Positions 1 through 11,635 of a DNA stretch of 64,000 bases are shown one piece after another. Made by a program: the position numbers and the translations under genes. The notes under the pieces were generated by a model that searched no databases, was not told where the DNA came from, and worked only from the letters and a program-made list of their open reading frames with translations. Location: contig OZ020269.1 of NCBI GenBank assembly GCA_963971225.1, positions 21,016,921 to 21,080,920 of the forward strand. The letters run 5' to 3'. Numbering within the stretch: the stretch's first letter is position 1; every line of letters begins with the position of its first letter. Origin of the DNA: Melieria omissa. Lineage: Eukaryota > Arthropoda > Insecta > Diptera > Ulidiidae.

Positions 1-2367
1 CCGGAGCTCTAATATGACTCCAACTTCAAGCACTATTGACATGTTGTTGTTGCTATAATTTTAGGCCAACTGATCTGTTTACAGCAGCAATACGGTTAAA
101 CCATTAAATGCCAACGCATGTTTAGCTTTTTAACAGGTAAAATTGTCTTAGAGTTGAATAAACCGTTCGAAATAAACAGCAACAACAATAACAACAACAA
201 CACCAAAAACATTCACAAAGACCCGCCAAATCAAACGAACGCTCATTTGTTTGCGCGCTGCGTTCATATTATTTTGACACAATGACTTTTGCTCCAAAAT
301 TTTATTTGAATTCTATTTCCAGCTTTCTTTGTGTTGGTTTTTAGTTTTTGTCACAGCCTAATTCCGCGTAAAAGCGTTAACAAACGAAAAGTGTGCAGAT
401 TCCAGAAAAAATCGGTCACGTTTATGTGCCTCAACAAATTCTAAACTAAATTAAGCATCATTAATGTTTTTTATTGAAAATAAAAGAAAAACGTAGAACT
501 AAAAAAAGATCGTTAATGTTTGCGTACAGCATTTTGGTCGTTGTCATTGAGTGTCGGCTGCACGGCAAATTTGCATTTCAAATATGCAAATTCAATTGTC
601 ATCATTTAGGAAATTCCGCAAAATTGCACAATTTTTTACATACAGAATTTTTTTGCTGCTATTTGTGCATGCAACACAAACGCACGTGCAGCGTCACAAG
701 ACCGACAAGAACTAAATATAACTTTTTGAATGCATAAAAAATAAATAGAAAAAATTAAACACATTAAAATTCAAATGAGGTACGAGTATTTAAAAATTAA
801 TAAAATTAAAATAAAACTAAAAAGTAAATAAAATAGTTTCAAAATTTAAAAAAAATTAAAAAGGGAATGAAGATATTACAAAACAACAAATATGTAAAAC
901 AAAAAAATATATATATAAATTTATAAATAAATAAAATAATTAATAAGCTTTAGTTGTGGTAATTTAAATGAAATAAATTATTAAAAATAATTAGTAATAA
1001 AATAAAATGAAATAATTTGAAAATTGAAAATTTACAAAAAGACAAAACAATAAATTTTAAATTAATTAATTAAAACTTCAATATGATAAAAACACAACTG
1101 CAAATAACTATAAAAAACATTTGTGAATATTATTAATGAAAATTGAAATTAAATGAAAACATTTTAAGCTAAAAAATATAAGTAAAAAAGTGAAATTAAA
1201 TACAAATATTTAAAAAATAAAAAATAAATAGATACCAAATAATAAACATTTAAAATATTTCGAGATTAAAAAATTTAGTTATATTTTTACCAACCCAATA
1301 CGACATTTAGTAATATTAATAATGCAAATTCAAATGAAAACATATTAAGGGTTTAAAATTAAAAATTAATTTAATTATTTAAAAATTTTAATTTGTTTTT
1401 ATTATTAAAATTTAAGAAATATAAATTTTGAGATTGAAAATATTAAACAAATTTAAAATATTAAAAAAAATACTAAACATAATAAAATAAAACCATTTAA
1501 ATAAAAATATTTGAAATATAACAAAAAAATTATACAAAAACAAAATGAAATAAAATAAACAGAAAAAATTTTATGAGTATTGCTAAATTAAATTAGTAAT
1601 AAGATAAGCAATAAGCAGATTAAATTTCAATTTTGAAAAATATATAAAAAGTAAATAAAACTCAAATGAAAATAGTTAGATACAAAACGATTTTAGTAAT
1701 TAATAATAATTTAAAATTAAAAAAATATTATAAAAAATAAAACAAGTAAAAAATAACATTAAAATAAACATGTTTACAAATACAGTAAATTAAAAAAACA
1801 TTTGAATTGAATTATTATTCAAATTCAAAAAATTTAAAAATATAAACTAATTTATAAAGAAATGAAATATTTTAAAATTAAAAATAGAATAGAAAAAATA
1901 AATAAAAAAACTAAACTAAAGCACTGACACTCCTTATCATTCACTTATTTTTCGCATTTCGCCAACGCAATTCCTAAGCAGCTATAAGCCAACACGCCAT
2001 TCGCAGTCCTAAACGCGTCTTCGTGTACGAGTACAGAGTACGCAGCTAGACGCGCTAATAAGTGGCACAAATTACTGCCTCAAATGACGCCAACAACCTC
2101 GAGTAACCCTTTCGACACACCCGTTGCTGCTTACTTATGTGTCGGTGCATATCTATTGCCGATCTCTGTACATGTATGCTCACACTTGCGCTCAAAGTTT
2201 GCGTGTAGCCGAAGTGTGAATCGCGCAGCGGGCGCAAAGATGACCGAAACTAGTGGGCGTGCGGTTCGGTTCAGTTTCGGTCTTGACCTACTTATCTGTT
2301 ACCCTACAACATAATAGCGAACGTTGTAAATTAGCTCAGTTGGACATCGAATTCCCGTTGTAATTAA
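1..2367. other. Non-coding stretch with AT-rich low-complexity block
   Basis: I see no convincing exon here. From about 740 to 1918 the sequence is almost entirely A and T, built of short imperfect words such as aaaatt, taaata and attaaa, with no coding character. The flanks (1-740 and 1920-2360) have ordinary composition. Short frames inside them lack recognisable domains and consistent splice sites. The stretch could be an upstream intron of the + strand CUB/LDLa gene or intergenic DNA. The sequence does not decide. Confidence 0.6.
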
Positions 2368-3393
2368 CAGAAACTCAGGAAATATTTCGGATTCTCTGAC
2401 AGCTCTATTAAGTTGCTTGAGAGCTACCTTGGCCATCGTTGGCAAAAGGTGGTTATCGGAAATACAAGTTCTGAGCTGAGGAGACTCTACTCAGGGGTGC
2501 CACAGGGGTCCATACTTGGTCCCATTCTCTTTAGCATATTTGTCAATGATATAACATACTGTTGTAATAACGTATCAATCCATTTGTATGCTGATGATGC
2601 TCAGATCTATCTTTCGCGTCCAGTTGGTCTCTCTGAGGACCTAATATGTAGAATTAATGAAGATCTTCGTTCGATTTCATTATGGGCAAAGCAAAACAAC
2701 TTAGCTTTAAATGCATCGAAAACCAAAGCTATATGCATTGCACCGTGCCTGCAGGTTGAAAAATATCTACCTAATCTAATCTTGGAAGATACTTCTATAA
2801 AATTTGAGTCGACTGTTACCAGTCTTGGTTATAAATTGAATTCCAGCTTGGGATGTTCTGATCACATCAACCATACTATAAGTAAAATCTACTTTGCATT
2901 GAGAAAGTTATGGTGCACAACAGACTTTGTTCCTCAGGAGGTTAAACTGAAATTGGTTAGAACTCTTATTGTGCCACTCATATTGTATAGTGAGCTCCTC
3001 TATGGGCACCTTGATAATGCATCATTGCGGAAGTTGCAACTGGCTTTAAATAACTGCGCCAGATATATATATTCAAAGCGCAAGTTTGACCATATTTCCC
3101 AATTTTCCTGCAGGATACTCAACTGTAGTCTCAGTGCGTTTTTAAATGTTCGCAATCTAGTCTTCTTGCATAAGTTAATTTATACAAAGCGACCGGAATA
3201 TCTTTTTAAAAAGTTGCGTTTTTCGCAGTCTGTTAGAACCCATAACCTCATTGTGCCACGTAGTAATTACCTCACGTCCTCTAGAACGTTCTTTGTCAAT
3301 GCTGTAAAACTATGGAATTCCCTACCAAATATTATTAAATCCGAGCAAAATCTAAGGCGCTTTAAGTTGGCAGTATTCAACCTATTTCAGTAA
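2368..3393 (+). pseudogene. Reverse transcriptase fragment of non-LTR element
   Basis: This frame encodes the C-terminal half of a retrotransposon ORF2. Visible RT motifs are SGVPQGSILGP (about residue 45 from the break) and the catalytic YADD box about 40 residues later. A thumb/C-terminal region follows, ending in a block containing KLWNSLPNIIKSEQNLRRFK. The endonuclease domain and the first RT motifs are missing, so the copy cannot act on its own, although the remaining frame has no stop or frameshift. That suggests a fairly recent insertion. The enzyme would copy element RNA into a nicked chromosomal target. It has no relation to the neighbouring host gene. Confidence 0.85.
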
Positions 3394-3667
3394 ATTTTAA
3401 TTTTTAACTTTCTTTTCTCTTCTTTTTCTCTGTTTTCTGTATTTCCTTGCTCCAATTATTATCTTAATATCTGACTAAGTTTGAGATCATGTTATCAGTT
3501 TAGATTAGTTTTAGTATATTAAGTTTAGCATATCAAGTTTTGTACATAAGAAAATTGAAATGTTACTATCAGTTAATGTATTCTTTCATGATGTGCTTAA
3601 AAGACAATCAGTCTTACATGTACAACCAGCTACCTTTAAATAAATATAAATATAAATATAAATATAA
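2368..3667 (+). mobile_element. 5'-truncated non-LTR retrotransposon (LINE)
   Basis: A reverse-transcriptase reading frame begins abruptly after an in-frame stop at 2365-2367 and runs to 3393. A short 3' UTR (3394-3637) follows, then a tail of repeated AAATAT units (3638-3667). An abrupt 5' start inside the RT domain plus a simple-repeat tail is the usual signature of a 5'-truncated, target-primed insertion. The repeat tail (not pure poly-A) and the C-terminal block resembling LWNSLP resemble CR1/Jockey-group insect elements. The exact clade is an inference. Confidence 0.85.
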
Positions 3668-5514
3668 CATTAAAACATATAAGAAGAAATTCTTTTTTGG
3701 GCATTTATTCTTTTAGCAGCAAACGACAAAACTCTGAGTAAAAAAGAAACTATGAAAAGTTCCTAACTCATAGGTTTCGTTCCAAATATTTGCTTATAAC
3801 ATAAATTATGGATGGCAAATATGGTTGAAATGGTAGTGGGATCAAAACTTGTGCACGGAATCTCTCACAATTTAATCCTATGTTCGCCTCTGACATGAAT
3901 GTGTGTTTAACTTTGGTAGGTAAAAGGCCTCTTATATAAAAACAACCAGCCCTAGAAGGGAATGAGATAAGAACTACGGTTCTTACCGTCCAGATCGAAC
4001 GGTCTTTTTTAACTAATCCTTCTTTAAAACATAAATACTATTTTTCTATATTTTCCCCTCATATACCAGTGTACGTCTTATGTATCGAAACGAAGCAACT
4101 CGCAGCATCGCACAACAACCACACACGCACAACCATAGCGACAGCGACAACACAATTAAGTGCGCGCTTGATTAATTTACTTATACTTTAACCTTTAACA
4201 TTAAACGCAACAACAACAATACTAACAATTATAAGTGAGTGAAAGATGTGCATACAACAATCAATGACCGCACCGAACTCACACATACACACACACACAC
4301 ACACAGCCATTGCATTGGAATACAGCGCCCAGTGTGCGCTCAAACGCCAAATTAAACGGCAAACACAAACAGACACGAGACGATCGAACGTTTGGACCGG
4401 CGCATGTTTGATTGAACAGTCAAGTGTGCAATTTTTGCGACACATTCGAGTGATCGAGTGATAATTTATTGAGTGTGGAAATTGGCGTTTTTTCCTGTTG
4501 GCGGCCAATGTTAGTGGCCACTGTATGTAATTTTTGCCAATTACATAATGCCACCTCAAGGGGACGATGTGTTTTTTATAGACAGTATTAACTTGTTTAA
4601 TTGAACGTGTTATTTGAAAGTTATTGTTTGATTTTTTTCAAGTTCTGCGAAAATTTGATTATGAACTAAGCAAAATGTCTCTAGTAGAGTGCGACTTGGT
4701 TGGTTGGTTCTTGGTTGTTTTATTTACATATTTTGTGTATTTGTATATTGAGTTTCTTTTAACACAAATTTTCATCACATTTTTCGCTACTGAACTAATG
4801 TCATGTATCTATTTTGTTTTTATCCAAAGAGGTGGAAAAAGCTTCGTAGAAACTGTCATGCAGTCATGTGTCCATTGAACAGAACCTCAACAATGAGAGT
4901 CAATTGAAGCCACTCGCGATTTGCTCCAGTTTGAATCTTTTACAAAAATATCTACAAACAATAATTCATACACATTTCTTCAAAAAAATCTTTCTTACTT
5001 GTCTTCATTGCACTCAATTCGATTTACAATTCACAGTTGACAGACATTGTTTGCATAAAATGTTATACCTGGTTATTCAGAAAGCAGTGTATAAATACAG
5101 AAATATATCAGTCAAACAGCATTTGCTCATGTTTACGGTTGATTTAATTGTAACGTGTTTCCAATAATTAAAAAACAGTTCTGCACGTGTTAAAAACATA
5201 CAACAGTAAGCCAAAAATATTCCTAAAATTAAAATTAAAATAAATAAAAATCAAAAAGTGCGAATCAGTCAGTGTTGACCGATTCATTTATTAGCTGTAA
5301 TTTGTTTTTTCACATTTGCAGCATGAAAATTGGTAATGAGTTAGACACTAATTTTTTCATCTACACTAAATTTTGTATTCCTAACAACAAACGAGCGTAT
5401 TTGATTCTCGTTAAAACTTTTTCTCTTTCGGAATATTTACCCACATCATTACTTACTTAACTGACAATAAAAATTCGTTACAGCAAAAGTTCTTTTTAGA
5501 CGTCTTTGATTTGA
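3668..5514. other. Non-coding stretch, no gene seen
   Basis: I see no exon with recognisable protein similarity. An (AC)n microsatellite sits at about 4280-4306. The segment 4080-4480 is less AT-rich than its surroundings and could hold a regulatory or untranslated sequence, but nothing in it is diagnostic. The frames around 4624-5167 are AT-rich and hydrophobic by composition only. Confidence 0.5.
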
Positions 5515-5730
5515 GTGCGGCTTCACCAGTTCGTCACACCAAGAGGTAATAAGGGTGTCCACAACTTGTCTCCCTCTTCGCCGTCGACCTCCAACTATCA
5601 TATCGAACATCTTTTTCGCTGGAACTTCATTGTCCATAGCCAGCGAAGCCGATGTATGTTGATTCGCTATGCTATGTCCAAATCTGTAAACAGCTCATGG
5701 TTCGCATTCTATAATCGTTTCCAATACAAA
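5515..5730 (-). pseudogene. Scrap of a LINE C-terminal region
   Basis: Read on the minus strand, this encodes a piece with GHS...MDNEVPAKKMFDMI followed by VGGRRRRGRQ. That order matches the C-terminal end of RTE-like or related non-LTR ORF2 proteins: a W-x-GH-x-x-RM-like start, then a G-[KR]-RRRGRP-like basic motif. Only about 60-70 residues are recognisable, there are no flanking RT motifs, and the tail of the frame diverges. I take it as an old retroelement remnant. A chance basic frame is possible. Confidence 0.4.
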
Positions 5731-6106
5731 GAGGGCCACTAAAAGAGCCAAACAACCTTGTAAGGGTCCCACCTCCATCATTAAAAAAAGATTAATTAAA
5801 ACCGGTGCCAGATATCTATGATGGCCACATTCTTATAAATTATAAACTGTGATCTTAACAAAATCCAATGATAAGCATCGTGCTGCTTCACTAACCTTGT
5901 CCACGCGTAGTAACAAATAAAGTTTATTGATTTGTGGCTAAAAGTATATATGAGTGTTTTAACAAAGATGAATAATGAAATATTTATGGAAACTTTAATT
6001 AATGCAATGGGCCTCCTTCTGATACAAATATGAGAGTAATCCTTGCATTGAGCCCAAAGGTTTTGAGCTGAAGCACTGAACTACTGATGCACTCATGTGC
6101 TGCATA

Positions 6107-6331
6107 CATATCGCTCCTTCGCTGCAAGAGAAAATTCAATTTTAAAATTTACCATTACAGGCAGTTCAAGGTATCACAAAATTTTTCATGTCGTCTTGTG
6201 AGCAAAGTATTAATTATTTTACAAAGAGGTTTTGACAGATAAAAGATCATATGCAGATAAACACAGGGCTGCCATAAACTAAAAAAAAATTTTTTTGAGT
6301 TATGACGTTCTTGCAGCGAAGGAGCGATATG
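6107..6331. mobile_element. 225-bp MITE with perfect 23-bp inverted ends and TA flanks
   Basis: The left end begins catatcgctccttcgctg and the right end is its exact reverse complement over 23 bp. TA lies immediately outside on both sides (6105-6106 and 6332-6333). The interior is AT-rich and non-coding. TA duplication with short perfect terminal inverted repeats fits a non-autonomous Tc1/mariner-type MITE. The perfect ends suggest recent activity. Confidence 0.8.
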
Positions 6332-6611
6332 TATCTGTAAAGTCTAGAAAACTCAGACTTGTTTTCAAATGAAATGTTTTTTCAAAAAGAAACTCATCTG
6401 TAAGCATGTTGACTACAAAATTTCAGGTCTGAAGAGCGATGGTCAAAAAGTTTTGATTTTCACTCTGACCAAACCCAAAGTGGGCAAACATGTTTGCATG
6501 TTCGTAGAACCGTCTGCAACCAAGTAAATGAATTCAGTTTGAAAGCAAGTTTGATGTCTGTAGCGCGCTTAAGATAACCTAACTTAGGTAGTTGAGAACT
6601 CTTTTTGTTTA

Positions 6612-6729
6612 GTTAACTTGTTTTAATTGGTTTAGTTGACTTAGTGTTTACTAAGTCAACTAAACCAATTAAAACAAGTTAACAAGTTAGTGTTTACTAA
6701 GTCAACTAAACCAATTAAAACAAGTTAAC
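6612..6729. repeat. Perfect 33-bp palindrome (6-nt loop) with duplicated right arm
   Basis: Arm 6612-6644 begins gttaacttgttttaattgg and is the exact reverse complement of 6651-6683. They are separated by the hexamer tgttta. The loop plus right arm (6643-6683, 41 bp) is repeated exactly at 6689-6729, a 46-bp period. The motifs tagtcaac and ggtttagttg inside the palindrome recur in the tandem array that starts immediately downstream, so the two structures probably share an origin. Confidence 0.9.
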
Positions 6730-7400
6730 TAGTTGAAAGATTTTCCCATTTAGTCAACTCTTATAACTGGCTTAGTTGGTTTGGAGAACAATTGAAATTC
6801 AAGTGTTCCTATTAAGTCCACTCTTTAAACTGGTTTGAAAAACCATTGCATTTCCAGTATAGAAAATTCTTAGTTGAGAGTTTTTCCTAATTAGTCAACT
6901 CTTCTTACTGGTTTAGTTGGTTTCGAAATCCATTAAAATCCCCGTATAGGAAACTTCTTAGTTGAGAGTAATTTCTACTTAGTCAACTCATCTAACTGGT
7001 TTAATTGGTGTGGAAAACCATTAAAATCCCAGTATAGCAAACTTCGTAGTTGAGAGCTTTTCCTATTAAGTTAACTCTTCCTACTGGTTTAGTTGGCTTG
7101 GAAAAGCATCGACATCCGAGTAAGAAGTTTGCTTCTTAGTTGAGAGTAATTTCTACTTAGTCAACTCTTCTTACTGGTTTTGTTGATTTGGAAAACCATG
7201 GAAGTCCCAATATGGCAAACTCGTAGTTGAGAGTTTTTCCTATTTAGTCAACTCTACTTACTTAGTTTGGAAAATAATAAAAGTTCCAGTATAGCAAACT
7301 TCTAAGTTAAGAATTTTTTTCTATTAAGTCAACACTTCTTACTGGTTTACTTAGTTTGGACAAACATAGAAATCCCTGTATATCAAACTTCCTAAGTTCA
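6730..7400. repeat. Degenerate ~88-bp tandem array, about 7 units
   Basis: The word tagttgagag...tagtcaactc...actggtttagttgg recurs at about 6731, 6871, 6960, 7049, 7139, 7225 and 7316. Spacing is about 87-90 bp after the first interval. Units differ by substitutions and small indels and contain no conserved frame. This is a minisatellite-like local amplification, with no evidence of transposition. Confidence 0.85.
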
Positions 7401-8425
7401 ACTTAAGAAACAGTTACTATGATCTACCTTCATTTCGATATCTTTACTCCGTCAAAAGTTATTCTGCACACCAGTTGTTTAGAGAGCAGACAGACAACTA
7501 GACGAACACTGTATTTGAACAAATGAATAGTCAGTCAGTCAATTGAAGCCAGTCAGTCAGTTAGTTACACTATGTGTCGCCCATACCGTGACACCTCACT
7601 GCAGACTTCACAACCAGGAAACGCACTCATTGCGTTTTGTTTGTGTGATTAACACTTTGTTGAGTATGTCAACTGCCGCAGTTGTCAAAACACATTTTCA
7701 GCCATTTATTTTCAACTCAAATATTTGCATTTATGTTTTGGTTGCAAAGTGGGGAGAAGCGAAAAATTTCATCATAAGTGGATAATTTATTTTTAATTTT
7801 CCGTCAAACATAACAAATTACCAACATGTGTCGACGAGAAATGCCATAAAAGTCTCAAACAATGGTAGCAAAACTTTCACTTTTCAATGCTTACAACAAA
7901 AACAATAAGAAGAAAAACACAAAAACACAGCCAACTAAGCTAAATGCATGTAATTCAAAGGAATGGGACGAGAGGCAGTAAGGGTGCAGCCAAGAAGGTA
8001 TTTGTTGTATGATGCATATTTATGACGCGCAGTTGAATTGGTAAAATTTTATGTAATAACAAATAAGTGTCGGTAATGTAGTGAAACATTTGTGAAAACA
8101 ATGATTTGGTGAGAGGAAAGATAAGAGGGGAAGAAAATCAGTTTACTTAGATGGAATGGAGAGGTTAAGTGGCTGTGAAATTTGGGCCTATTAGATCCTA
8201 TGGTTCACAGTGGAGTGAATAAGTATGTAAAAAACGGGGGTCTGACAGGAATATCTCACTTATCTCTTGCCTCTTTAAGTAGAGAATGCGACTTAAAGAG
8301 ACTTAGAGAGAGAACTTAGGGTATAACTGCATTGGCTAACTAGGTGAAGTATCCAAACTTGAAGTGAACACTTTACCAGGCTCAATAATAGCCTCAATGA
8401 CCCAATTGCTTAGAATTTAAGACTT
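7401..8425. other. Non-coding stretch, no gene seen
   Basis: The composition is ordinary and AT-rich. The frame at 7543-7785 has no recognisable domain and no supporting splice sites. Nothing else is seen. Confidence 0.5.
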
Positions 8426-8662
8426 CTCTACATGTCCGTTCAATCTAACCTAAAAAACTGAATACTAAAATACTTGAATTCATAGCTAAGAACGGTTCTC
8501 CACGTGGCCTTTCAATCTAACCTCAAATACTGAACAATAAAATATCTGACTTTATAGCTAAGAACCCAAGAATTCATTGTTTTCCTAAGAATTCAACAGT
8601 ACACCACGCGGCCTTTCAAACTAACCTAAAAAACTGAATGCTAAAATACCTGAATTCATAGT
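8425..8662. repeat. Short degenerate tandem repeat, 3 units
   Basis: Three related segments, about 75-100 bp each, share ttcaatctaacctaaaaaactgaa followed by a variant of taaaatacctgaattcatagctaagaac. They sit directly upstream of the polypyrimidine tract of the first visible exon of the + strand gene and end about 20 bases before its splice acceptor. Confidence 0.7.
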
Positions 8663-8682
8663 TTCCTCTTCTTTGTTTTCAG

Positions 8683-9032
8683 ATGTCAACTTTCTGGCGA
8701 ATCCCAACTTCGAGCCCATCTGCAATGCACAGCAAGAACACTTCATCGAGAGCGATGGCAAAGAATCTAGTCTCATACTTGAGTTCAGTCCCGGCGTTTT
8801 AGCCGAGAAGAGCAAATCGTGCACGCGCATACTGAGCGCACCGTCCAACTATGGTTTCATAGTGCGTCTCATACTGCCAAAGATACGACACAGTCGACAC
8901 AATGCGGCTGCAACGGTGGCGCCACCCACAGCCGTTGCAGCGCTGCAGGCGAACGAGGCGAGCTCGCTGCTGGAAAAGTTCAACTCGACGGCACTAAAAA
9001 AGGTGCTTGGTCGCACCTGCCCGCTGAGCATA
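8683..9032 (+). CDS. CUB/LDLa membrane protein, first visible exon (CUB-like)
   Basis: This exon of a cell-surface receptor-like protein follows a strong pyrimidine-rich acceptor ending ttttcag at 8682 and stops at a GTAAGT donor at 9033. It starts with the last two bases of a split codon, so at least one upstream coding exon exists. It ends in phase 0. The 116 codons include an FEPIC...SDGKESSLILEFSPG stretch and CTRILSAPSNYGFIVRLI, which I read as a CUB-like extracellular module (cysteine pair, hydrophobic beta-strands). An alanine-rich linker and RTCPLSI follow. The next exon, 13.3 kb away, continues in frame. In Drosophila the combination CUB plus LDLa plus a single membrane span is known in Culd-type proteins. 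Orthology to Culd is an inference, so no symbol is given. Confidence 0.75.
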
Positions 9033-11508
9033 GTAAGTACATAAATCTATATGAATATATATATATGAATATTTTTTAAGTTTAAATTTGTTGCTGTAAC
9101 TCTTGGTTGCGTTTTGCTTTCCTTTGTTGAGCCAAATTTTGTTTGCTGCTGCGTGAGATTCTGTGGCTTTTGGTCGATTCAACGAACTAATTAGCGGTGC
9201 CACTAATTTGATTTGTATTAGCCACAGAAGCGTAAAGGCCAAAAACGAGTCTCACACCCATTTCACATGCTATCTAAATGGATTTTGTTATATTTGAAAA
9301 ATGTTAGTAAGAAAATAATAAAAATAGTAAAACTAGTTGCCAAGTCCAAGCACCGTTCCACGTTTGGCAAAAACTTGCTCGCCGCGACTGCGCACACGCA
9401 TGTTGTACTTGCGTACATATATACATACTCACATATACACACATACATAACATACATACATATGAATATTCATACTTATATACGTTACGCATGGAGCGTT
9501 GACCAAACGTAGTTTTGATGAATCACACCGCATGGCCGCAAGCGTAGTTTTTCGGCTGATTTCTTTTGTTGTTGTTTTTATACATACATTTTATATTTTT
9601 GGCCTTTTTGCTGTTTTTTGTTTGTTTGATTCTGTGGTTCTGGTTTTGTTTTTTCATAGCTGCCATATTTTTGACGCTCTTTTGCTCGCATTGCCTCGGT
9701 TAGTGTTTGTTGTGTAATTTTTTTGCTCACCATTGCTGCAGGAAGTCGTTTTTCGCTTCACGCCACATGGAACAAGTGATTTTTAGCGCTGTCCTGCTCC
9801 AAAATAATAGAAATAAAAACTCAAATTTACTTAAAATAGAAAAATTAAAAAACATGTAATAAAGAAAAAATCACTTGAAAAGCGCAAAAAACGCTGCGTG
9901 TTTAATTGCACATACATCTCGAACGGATTTGAGAGTTTTGTTTATTTTACTTTTGTGCTTTGTGGTGTTTTTCTTGTTTTATTTCTAAATGGTTCACTTT
10001 AAGTTTGTGTAATTAAGGTATTAAAAACAAAATAACATTGAGGCCCAGCATTGGAGTACAGCACAAATAAAGCAACAACAACTAAATATGGCACAATTAA
10101 GAATATGAGTTACCTAGAATTAAGCAAACATGTGTATGTTTGTATGTCAGTATAGAGTTGTATTTTTCTTTTATTTTTATTTTATACATGAACCGCATTT
10201 CATTGGGATTCTAGAATTTTTTGCTTGTTAGCCAACAGTCTGAAAGTTGATTTTTTTTGTGTGGAAATTTTACTCTGGTTTTTGTGTAATTTGCAGTAAA
10301 GCAACTTTGAGAGATGCAAGTGCGTTTTTGCAGTTAAGACTTCAATAAAATGACTTTTAAGGTCACAAACAGTTTTGTGCAGTTATAAAGCAGCCAAAAA
10401 GAAATATGTTAGTAGCCTCGCACAGTAATTTTCTTAGTCTAAGAAGGTTATGGGTTATTGGTTTTGGTTTTCAGATGCTTTTCTGATTCAAGTAAAATTT
10501 AAACACTATAAAATTTTCCTAGCATTAACACTGAAATTCTCAAGGAAATAAAAACTATTCCATTGATGTCTTTAATAATTTAATAATTAATGTATGACTT
10601 TTTAAAATGAAAAAAAATTAAAATGAAAAAAAATTAAAATTAAATGATGAAGAAGAAGAATTTCGTTCGGTATTGGCGATGCATTCTGGTGTAAAAATCT
10701 TAAACTGAGTCTAATTTGATGGGAGTTTCTTATATCTTTTTAATTGATTAAAAATTTTTTAGTCTTCTACTACTTTTAGTTCTTTGAGGAGTTTACTTAA
10801 AACTAATCTCCAAGCAGTTTAATTTACTATTTTTTATTATTTCGCTTGTTTCATTTTCTCAAAATGTTTGTTTGAATCACACGTTCGTCAACGTTAAGAA
10901 ATTGAATGTCCGTGTTCCGCGTCTTGTTCAATTCCTTTCTTTCTCTTTCGTTCAACAGGGTAGTCTTTGTCCGTCCGTGTTGTCATATTTGTCATTGTCC
11001 GTCCATAAAGTCCCAATCCCACATAAACCTTAGACATGTTTTAGTGTGTTTGTTAATGCTTTTCCATCTAACATTGTTGCTTATTTTAGATTTCTTGGCC
11101 TAGAACGACACCGTAATGGTGTCTCAGCCACTGAATTCATCGAACTTGGTCCCCTGCAAACTTTCTCTGTTGCCAGATTCATGAATCAATAGAGATTCGC
11201 TTCCGTAGAGAAGATAAAGACCGCATCGTTGAAAGAACTCAAAGCCATAAAAAAAGTGCATATCAGAAGTGTTTCGAGGATTGGAAAAAGCATTGACTCA
11301 GCTGTACTTATATCTGAGGGGAACTACTTTGAAGGGAACAAAATAGAAACTGATGAAAAAATTATAATTTTTATTTTTAACAAACCTCGTAGCTCTTGTA
11401 TAAGGTTATGGATTGAATATGCCTTATAATTTTAAATCCGTATTAATCCGTATTATTTTTAAAAGACGAGAAGACCCTATATATTTATATATATATATTT
11501 TTTTACTT

Positions 11509-11575
11509 TTTTACTTGTTAATGATGATTTCAAATATATATATATATGATTTGAAATATAATATATATATGATTT

Positions 11576-11613
<38 letters not shown>

Positions 11614-11635
11614 AAATCATCATTAACAAGTAAAA
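11509..11635. repeat. AT-rich palindrome with ~26-bp unique arms around (TA)n
   Basis: The left arm ttttacttgttaatgatgat (continuing ttcaaa) and the right arm ending atgattaacaagtaaaa-type sequence are exact reverse complements. Each runs into (TA)n tracts that also pair. The centre has further tatatgatttgaaat copies. The structure could fold into one long hairpin and is flanked by TA-rich sequence. A short palindromic MITE or a microsatellite-driven inversion are both possible. Confidence 0.75.
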
